This document shows, piece by piece, positions 11,068 to 15,398 of a stretch of 15,398 nt of DNA (position 1 is its first letter; each line of letters begins with the position of its first letter). The stretch is from Chloracidobacterium sp. UBA6041 (GTDB taxonomy: Bacteria; Acidobacteriota; Blastocatellia; Pyrinomonadales; Pyrinomonadaceae). The stretch lies in the NCBI GenBank assembly GCA_002427845.1, contig DIYZ01000208.1, forward strand, positions 9,252 through 24,649. The letters are read 5' to 3'. Position numbers and translations under genes: made by a program. The notes under the pieces are model-generated. The model did not search any database and had not been told where the DNA came from. It was given only the letters and a program-made list of their open reading frames with translations.

Positions 11068-11182
11068 ATGACAATTTCTTCCGGCACAAAGCTAGGCCGC
11101 TACGAAATCCGCTCAAAGATCGGCGCAGGCGGGATGGGTGAGGTGTATCGCGCTCAACTGGACCGCTGACTTGAAGCATTAA
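11068..11182 (+). pseudogene. Kinase remnant 1: kinase head joined to propeller-kinase tail
   Basis: ATG 11068 opens a typical kinase N-terminus (MTISSGTKLGRYEIRSKIG, then AGGMGEVYRA) but the frame stops at 11167-11169 after 33 residues. From 11153, one frame over, the sequence reads LNWTADLKH and then two stops (11180-11185). Bases 11152-11176 match the last codons of K1 (2312-2336) at 22 of 25 positions. The simplest reading is a PD40-type kinase gene that lost all but its two ends in one deletion, joined out of frame, perhaps at a shared GCTC. No catalytic residues remain, so it should be non-functional. A functional 33-residue peptide cannot be excluded but has no support. Confidence 0.8.
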
Positions 11183-11192
11183 TAATGTGCGC

Positions 11193-11484
11193 ATGACCTC
11201 CGGCACAAAACTCGGTCGGTACGAAACCCGCGGGAAGGTTGGCGCCGGTGGGATGGGCGAGGTATGAGGCATATAGCGCTCGTGATAAGAAGTTGAATCG
11301 CCACGTAGCAATCAAGGTCATACTCGCGGAGACTTCACAAGACGAAAACCGCCTGCGTCGCTTTGAGTAGGAAGCCCAGGCTGCCGGTGGACTAAACCGC
11401 CGCGGGTGGCACGTCGCCACGTTGGCGGAGAGATGGACCCGAATTGTTCTTTCCAACTGGACGGCACAGTTGAAAAAGAATTGA
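11193..11484 (+). pseudogene. Kinase remnant 2: frameshifted kinase head with nonsense codon and propeller-kinase tail
   Basis: ATG 11193 opens MTSGTKLGRYETRGKVGAGG and GEV, then stops at 11265. Adding two bases there (gta-tga to gta-tat-gag) restores EAYSARDKKLNRHVAIKVIL and on to RLRRFE, interrupted by TAG at 11368 where paralogues have Gln, then EAQAAGGLN. There the kinase homology ends. After a short palindrome the same frame runs through RIVLSNWTAQLKKN to TGA 11482-11484, like the K1 C-terminus NWTAGLKK. The gene thus has a frameshift, a nonsense codon and an internal deletion, and is surely inactive. It lies 10 bases after remnant 1 and has its own kinase start, so it is a separate copy. 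Confidence 0.85.
11397..11428 (+). repeat. Palindrome at the deletion junction of kinase remnant 2
   Basis: Outer arms CCGCC (11397-11401) and GGCGG (11424-11428) enclose the inner hairpin GTGGC-ACGTC-GCCAC (11406-11420). It sits exactly where kinase homology (GGLN) stops and before the tail homology begins, so it probably entered at, or helped cause, the deletion. Confidence 0.55.
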
Positions 11485-11513
11485 GCCATTGATTCATTAG
11501 TCGCATTGCAAAA

Positions 11514-11518
11514 AGGAG
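11514..11518 (+). promoter_or_regulatory. Strong Shine-Dalgarno for the 57-aa membrane protein
   Basis: AGGAG within AAAAGGAGAA lies six bases ahead of ATG 11525. It is the best-placed ribosome site in the window and is the main evidence that the short frame is a real gene. Confidence 0.75.
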
Positions 11519-11524
11519 AACGGA

Positions 11525-11698
11525 ATGGCACTAACAAATAGTTTGGCAGGCAGAAATCTGGGAATGCTTTTACTTGGCCTATGGTTGATTCTCACCGGAC
11601 TCTTGCCGTTGCTTAACATGAGACTCTCTTCAGCGGTAACGACTGGTCTGGCCGTGCTGGGCATCGTTGCGGGTATATTGATCCTGCTCAGACGGTAA
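11525..11698 (+). CDS. Small two-helix inner-membrane protein (57 aa)
   Basis: The frame encodes 57 residues and was chosen for its strong AGGAG site and its clear composition. After a short N-terminus (MALTNSLAGR) it has two hydrophobic stretches, LGMLLLGLWLILTGLLPLL (about 12-30) and VTTGLAVLGIVAGILILL (about 38-55), and ends in two arginines. A helical hairpin with both ends in the cytoplasm is likely. I do not recognise a named family, though small proteins of this layout are widespread. It begins 40 bases after kinase remnant 2 and its stop lies 22 bases from the convergent stop of the glycosylase. Function is unknown; regulation or stabilisation of a larger membrane protein would be only a guess. 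Confidence 0.75.
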   Translation: MALTNSLAGRNLGMLLLGLWLILTGLLPLLNMRLSSAVTTGLAVLGIVAGILILLRR

Positions 11699-11720
11699 AC
11701 ACTCAGCGTCTATGGTTACA

Positions 11721-12644
11721 CTAGTTCCTGGGAGTTGGTACAAGGCCTTCGAGTTCGTCAGCAGTTCGCGGCCAGTCGGCGCGCAGGAGTCGTGAAAGCG
11801 CGCGGTCGGCGAGGAGTTTGCCGGCAGTCTGGCAGTTAGGACAATAGTTGGTTTCGTTGGACGCGTAGCGAATGCGTTGAATCTTATTGCCACAGCGCGG
11901 GCACGGCTGTTGGTATTTTCCGTGAACCGCCATCTCCGGGCGAAACGCTGTTACGTTTTTGGGAAAGCCCGGCGTCGATTCTTTACGCAAGAGTTTCACC
12001 CACTTCGTCAGCGTGCCGCGGGTCGCCTTGAACAGACGTTCGATTTCCTGGGAAGTTAGTTTTTGGGTCAACGCTACAGGAGAGAGCTGAGCATCGAACA
12101 AGATCTCATCCGAATAGGCGTTGCCGATGCCGCTGAATAAACGCGGGTCGGTGAGTGAGCGTTTCAAGGTGTGGTTCTCCGACTGAAGGACCTCGGCAAA
12201 GCTGTCCAGGGTTGTTTCAAAAATCTCCAGTCCGCCGGGATTGAAACGCTGCAGCTCAGCTTCCCCCTGGACTACATGCAGCGACGCACGCCGTTGTGTG
12301 CCTGCTTCCGTCACTGAAAGAGTCCCGCTCGTGAAATCGAAAGTTGCTAACCGGTTCTTCGAAGCCCGAACTCGGAAGCCCCGCGCCACTGCGCGCTCAT
12401 TCCAGTGAAGACGGCCCGCAATCATCAAGTGCAGGACGAGCCAGAAATCTTCTTCCATCCCAAAGCAGATGCGTTTACCAAGTCTCCGCAACTCAACAAC
12501 CTTTCTGCCTTCAACACTCGTGATCGCCGGCACTGCCGTGCGCAGGAGGAAAGGCGCCGCAACGGTTACGCGTTCGAGCGTTTGATTCAGAACACGCTGC
12601 CCCAGCGCTTCGATGTAGACAACGATGTCCGGTAGTTCGGGCAT
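11721..12644 (-). CDS. Fpg/Nei-family DNA glycosylase/AP lyase
   Basis: The 307-aa protein begins MPELPD, giving the N-terminal Pro nucleophile and catalytic Glu of the Fpg/Nei family after Met removal. GKR at 56-58 supplies the conserved lysine. The helix-two-turn-helix is seen as SGIGNAYSDEIL, and the C-terminal zinc finger as CPRCG ... YCPNCQT, followed by a ~35-residue extension (LLADRALSRLLRADWP). The family excises oxidised bases and cleaves the strand by beta/delta-elimination in base excision repair. Several usual Fpg positions differ: HLMIAG replaces HLGMSG, RRAS replaces RRFG, and SNETNYC replaces the Arg-containing QRATFYC form. That places it in a divergent Fpg-like clade, so 8-oxoguanine specificity should not be assumed. 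It is convergent with the 57-aa gene. No clear ribosome site precedes the ATG. Confidence 0.92.
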   Translation of the reverse strand: MPELPDIVVYIEALGQRVLNQTLERVTVAAPFLLRTAVPAITSVEGRKVVELRRLGKRICFGMEEDFWLVLHLMIAGRLHWNERAVARGFRVRASKNRLATFDFTSGTLSVTEAGTQRRASLHVVQGEAELQRFNPGGLEIFETTLDSFAEVLQSENHTLKRSLTDPRLFSGIGNAYSDEILFDAQLSPVALTQKLTSQEIERLFKATRGTLTKWVKLLRKESTPGFPKNVTAFRPEMAVHGKYQQPCPRCGNKIQRIRYASNETNYCPNCQTAGKLLADRALSRLLRADWPRTADELEGLVPTPRN

Positions 12645-12650
12645 ATAAGC

Positions 12651-12680
12651 CGCAGATTAACGCGGATTGGCACGGATCAG
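12651..12680 (+). repeat. Three degenerate 10-base tandem units upstream of the glycosylase
   Basis: Three consecutive decamers read CGCAGATTAA, CGCGGATTGG and CACGGATCAG. Each fits C-G/A-C-A/G-GAT plus three bases. The block starts six bases upstream of the glycosylase start codon. From memory, very similar CGCAGATTAACGCGGATT-like blocks recur between genes in several phyla, so this is probably a dispersed repeat rather than an operator. Bases 12681-12855, up to the receptor, show no further feature I can support. Confidence 0.5.
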
Positions 12681-12855
12681 AAATAGAGCCGAACCATGCA
12701 ACAGGGGACACGTAAGAGCGCCCGCGCTCCCGCAAAACTTGCTCGCAAATTCAAGTAAGCTAAAGCTGCGACTCGGAACTGCTCGAATCCCGGACTGCCT
12801 GAAGCTTGTCCCCATGGCTTTACGGACCACAGCATAGGCGTCTATTGTTTTTCAC

Positions 12856-15210
12856 GTGATCTCTTCGTCCGAATCATCGGCCCTGACCGTGAGGTTAACC
12901 GCAATGGTCTTTGGCGTTTTACTTATCACATTTTCGTCATACGCATTACCGGTTCAACAAGCGCGAGGAGTCAAAGTCAACGGCACAGTAGTAGATTCAA
13001 ATGGTGCTTCTGTTAGCCGAGCCGATGTGGTAATTCGCGCATCGTCGTTTACCGCGAGCAGCAAGACGGATCTCTCCGGTCAATTCAATTTCGATCAGAT
13101 CAATCTTGATCGCATTTCCCAAACTGAGATCGAGCTCACGATAACGGCCCCTGGCTTTGCGCGCGTAGACCGTAAGTTAAACCCGGTAAGCGATAAGACA
13201 ACTCAATTGCGTATTGTTCTTTTACCTAACGAAATTTCCGAGCAAGTAACGGTTTCGGCTACACGCACCGAGACGCGAGTAAGCGAAACCGCGGCGAGCG
13301 TAGTTGTGCTCGATGCGGAAGATCTGCAGAGCACCGCTGCGATAACCCTGGACGACGCGCTGCGTCAGGCGCCCGGGTTCAGCTTGTTTCGGCGCAGCGG
13401 CAGCCGCACGGCAAACCCGACCACGCAGGGCGTTTCGCTGCGCGGATTGGGCGCGAGCGGAGCAAGCAGGGCCCTCGTCATCGCTGATGGAATTCCGTTG
13501 AACGATCCGTTCGGCGGCTGGGTCTACTGGGATCGCATTCCCCATGAATCAATCAGCCAGGTTGAGGTTTTGCGCGGCGGCGCCTCACACCTTTACGGCA
13601 GTGGCGCGCTCGGCGGGGTTGTCAGCCTTGCGACGAGGCAGGCGCAAACGAACAACATTTCCCTGGAAACTTCCTACGGCAACGAAGCAACTCCCGCGGC
13701 ATCGCTCTGGCTGAGCGGCAGGAAACGCGACTGGCGCGCTAGTCTTGCCGCGGAGATGTTTAGCACTGAAGGCTACGTCCTGGTCGCGCCCGCCGAGCGT
13801 GGCCCGATCGACACGCGTGCAGGTTCACGTCACGCAGCTACCAACATTAAAGTCGAACGCTGGTTTGGCAAGAATCAACATGTGTTTGGCAGCAGCTCTT
13901 TTTTCGGCGAGTCGCGAGCTAACGGCTCGCCGTTGCAAACCAATCGCACACACATACGTCAATTTTCGTTCGGCGGCGAAGTGGCTTCAGTGAAAGAGGG
14001 AAACTTCTCAGCCCGTGGCTACGGCGGCACGCAGGTCTATGACCAAACTTTTTCAGCCATTAGCGGCGATCGCCGCACTGAAACACTGACGCGCGTGCAG
14101 CGCGTGCCGGCGCAGTTCGTCGGCTTCTCCGGCCAGTGGTCGCGTGCGTTCGGAAAGAGCCAAACCATGGTTGCGGGCTACGAGTCGCAACAGGTGCGCG
14201 GGGCGAGCGACGAAATAGTTTTTGTTAATCGGCTGGCAAACTCTTTGGTTGGCGCCGGCGGCAGGCAACAAACATACGGTGGTTACTTTGAAGACCTGCT
14301 GCGGTTTGGTCCACGTCTTTTTATTACTGCCGGCGCGCGCTTCGACTACTGGCGAAACAACAAAGCGGTTTCGGCGGCCAGACCCATCACCGCTGCCAAT
14401 CCCACCAGCGTCGTTTCATTTCCCGATCGCACGGAGAGCGCCTTCAGCCCGCAGGTTTCCGCGGTCTTTCAAATCAACGGACAGTTTTCGCTGTTCGCTT
14501 CAGGCATGCGCGCTTTTCGATCTCCAACACTTAACGAGCTGTATCGCTCGTTTCGCGTCGGCAACGTCTTGACTCTGGCCAACGAAAACCTCCGCGCCGA
14601 GCGGCTGACGGGCGGCGAAGGTGGAATCAGATTCAACTCAACTAATGAAACGCTCGTAGCCCGCGGCACGTTCTTTTGGAATGAAGTGGCGCAACCTGTC
14701 GCCAATGTGACCTTAACTACGACGCCGGGTTTGATCACCAGGCAACGGCAGAACCTGGGCCGCACGCGTTCGCGCGGGGTCGAGGCGGAAGCAGAAGCGC
14801 GGCTCAACCAGCACTGGAAACTTTCCGCCGGTTATCTCTTAGCCGACGCCACCGTAGTGAGATTTCCGGCGAATATCACGCTCGAGGGATTGATGGTTCC
14901 GCAGGTTGCGCGGCACCAGTTTACTTTTCAAACGAGTTACGCGAACCCCTCGGTCGCGACGGTGGCATTGCAGGGGCGCGCCTCAAGCTCGCAATTCGAC
15001 GACGATCAAAATCTTTTCCGGCTGGGAAGCTACTTCACGCTGGATGCGTTTGTCTCGCGGCAAGTTACTCGGAGTTTGACGGCATTTTTCGCCGCGGAGA
15101 ATATCTTCAATCAACGATACGAAGTTGGGAAAACGCCCGTGACCACGCTTGGTCCACCGGTTCTGGTTCGCGCGGGAATAAGGATTCAGCTGGAACGACA
15201 AAACCGTTAA
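12856..15210 (+). CDS. TonB-dependent outer-membrane receptor with carboxypeptidase-regulatory N-domain
   Basis: This 784-aa reading starts at GTG 12856. Starts at GTG 12889 (MRLTAMVFG) or ATG 12904 (GAGG nine bases upstream) are also possible and all keep the signal peptide core MVFGVLLITFSSYA. An Ig-like carboxypeptidase-regulatory domain follows (about 39-125; VNGTVVDSNGASV, TDLSGQFNF). SEQVTVSATR (128-137) is TonB-box-like, leading into the plug (about 140-255; TQGVSLRGLGASGASRALVI, QVEVLRGGASHLYGSGALGG) and a beta-barrel to the C-terminus (ENIFNQRYEVG near the end). Such receptors import siderophores, cobalamin or glycans with TonB-ExbB-ExbD energy; the substrate cannot be read here. Two stops in a row (TAA TAG) end it. 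It is divergent from the glycosylase and has no visible partner genes. Confidence 0.93.
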   Translation: MISSSESSALTVRLTAMVFGVLLITFSSYALPVQQARGVKVNGTVVDSNGASVSRADVVIRASSFTASSKTDLSGQFNFDQINLDRISQTEIELTITAPGFARVDRKLNPVSDKTTQLRIVLLPNEISEQVTVSATRTETRVSETAASVVVLDAEDLQSTAAITLDDALRQAPGFSLFRRSGSRTANPTTQGVSLRGLGASGASRALVIADGIPLNDPFGGWVYWDRIPHESISQVEVLRGGASHLYGSGALGGVVSLATRQAQTNNISLETSYGNEATPAASLWLSGRKRDWRASLAAEMFSTEGYVLVAPAERGPIDTRAGSRHAATNIKVERWFGKNQHVFGSSSFFGESRANGSPLQTNRTHIRQFSFGGEVASVKEGNFSARGYGGTQVYDQTFSAISGDRRTETLTRVQRVPAQFVGFSGQWSRAFGKSQTMVAGYESQQVRGASDEIVFVNRLANSLVGAGGRQQTYGGYFEDLLRFGPRLFITAGARFDYWRNNKAVSAARPITAANPTSVVSFPDRTESAFSPQVSAVFQINGQFSLFASGMRAFRSPTLNELYRSFRVGNVLTLANENLRAERLTGGEGGIRFNSTNETLVARGTFFWNEVAQPVANVTLTTTPGLITRQRQNLGRTRSRGVEAEAEARLNQHWKLSAGYLLADATVVRFPANITLEGLMVPQVARHQFTFQTSYANPSVATVALQGRASSSQFDDDQNLFRLGSYFTLDAFVSRQVTRSLTAFFAAENIFNQRYEVGKTPVTTLGPPVLVRAGIRIQLERQNR

Positions 15211-15211
15211 T

Positions 15212-15236
15212 AGCTCAATGAGCTCGCGAAGCGAGC
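15212..15236 (+). repeat. Overlapping palindromes just after the receptor stop
   Basis: AGCTCA-A-TGAGCT (15212-15224) overlaps GCTCGC-GAA-GCGAGC (15222-15236). Both have perfect six-base arms. The two folds are mutually exclusive. There is no T-tract, so intrinsic termination is not shown, but an mRNA 3'-end role is possible. Confidence 0.55.
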
Positions 15237-15242
15237 GGAAGT

Positions 15243-15398
15243 GGAGTAGCCCCGGGCGTGAGCCCGGGGAACACGAACCCAAAATATCCCGAGCCCCGAA
15301 AGGGGCGACACACACGTGAAGCCTAACCCGAATATTCTGTCACCCTCTTCGAGGGCTCTGCTTTTTATTATGAGGTGAACCCCGGGCTTACGAGCCTG
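15243..15398 (+). repeat. Cluster of GC-rich hairpins, a REP-like array running off the window
   Basis: In order: CCCCGGGC-GTGA-GCCCGGGG (15250-15269), GCCCC-GAAA-GGGGC (15293-15306), CCCTC-TTC-GAGGG (15343-15355) and the start of another CCCCGGGC arm at 15380, which the window end cuts off before its full partner. Two loops, GTGA and GAAA, fit the GNRA tetraloop pattern. No ORF of note lies here. The composition and regular stem spacing fit a dispersed non-coding repeat of the REP/BIME kind. The third stem is followed by CTCTGC and five T residues (15361-15366), which could give weak termination. Confidence 0.65.

Noticed and set aside
11068..11484. Remnants as functional short kinase-like proteins
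   Set aside because: No catalytic loop or DFG remains, and frames are broken by stops and shifts.
12696..12758. 20-residue basic peptide (ATG 12696 to TAA 12758)
   Set aside because: Rich in Lys and Arg but with no ribosome site and too short to separate from chance.
12704..12812. Distant inverted pair GGGGACA and TGTCCCC in the glycosylase-receptor gap
   Set aside because: Seven bases about 100 apart are expected by chance and nothing else pairs around them.
15343..15370. Intrinsic terminator (CCCTC-TTC-GAGGG then T-run)
   Set aside because: The stem is only five pairs and six bases separate it from the T-run. It fits better as one of several repeat hairpins.
15243..15398. CRISPR array at the window end
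   Set aside because: The hairpins differ in sequence and spacing; there are no identical direct repeats with unique spacers.

Overview
The window looks like chromosomal DNA of an Acidobacteriota bacterium, possibly Blastocatellia or a relative. The basis is the gene content: a dense run of membrane-anchored Ser/Thr kinases fused to PD40 propellers or to TolB-like/TPR modules, an outer-membrane receptor with a carboxypeptidase-regulatory N-domain, and moderately high GC. No database search was possible, so the lineage is inferred.

Bases 1-11484 are a tandem, same-strand kinase array. It holds a 5'-truncated kinase with a C-terminal beta-propeller (K1, 1-2342), a small secreted Cys-rich protein (2388-2780), three complete kinases (K2 2882-5431, K3 5450-8371, K4 8459-10957) and two decayed kinase remnants (11068-11182, 11193-11484). 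All the kinase N-termini start alike (GT-K/R-LGRYE). The C-terminal modules differ: PD40 propeller in K1, TolB-like plus TPR in K2 and K4, and a divergent TolB-like plus TPR in K3. Relationships are mosaic: the K3 and K4 kinase domains are nearly the same, but the K4 sensor matches K2. Both remnants keep the kinase head and a few codons resembling the K1-type tail (NWTAxLK), as if the middle had been deleted.

Two-armed palindromic elements punctuate the array. One lies between K3 and K4, one follows K4, and one sits in frame inside K4, where it encodes 24 residues of the juxtamembrane linker. A further palindrome lies at the deletion junction of the second remnant.

Bases 11525-15210 hold a 57-aa two-helix membrane protein too short for usual ORF cut-offs, a convergent Fpg/Nei-type DNA glycosylase on the minus strand (11721-12644), and a TonB-dependent receptor (12856-15210). 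The last ~190 bases are a cluster of short GC-rich hairpins that runs off the window.

In likely function, the kinases put a catalytic domain in the cytoplasm and a protein- or ligand-binding module across the membrane. They would report envelope state by phosphorylating targets that cannot be identified here. The glycosylase and the receptor look like independent genes. No tRNA, rRNA, CRISPR array, intact insertion sequence or prophage gene was seen.
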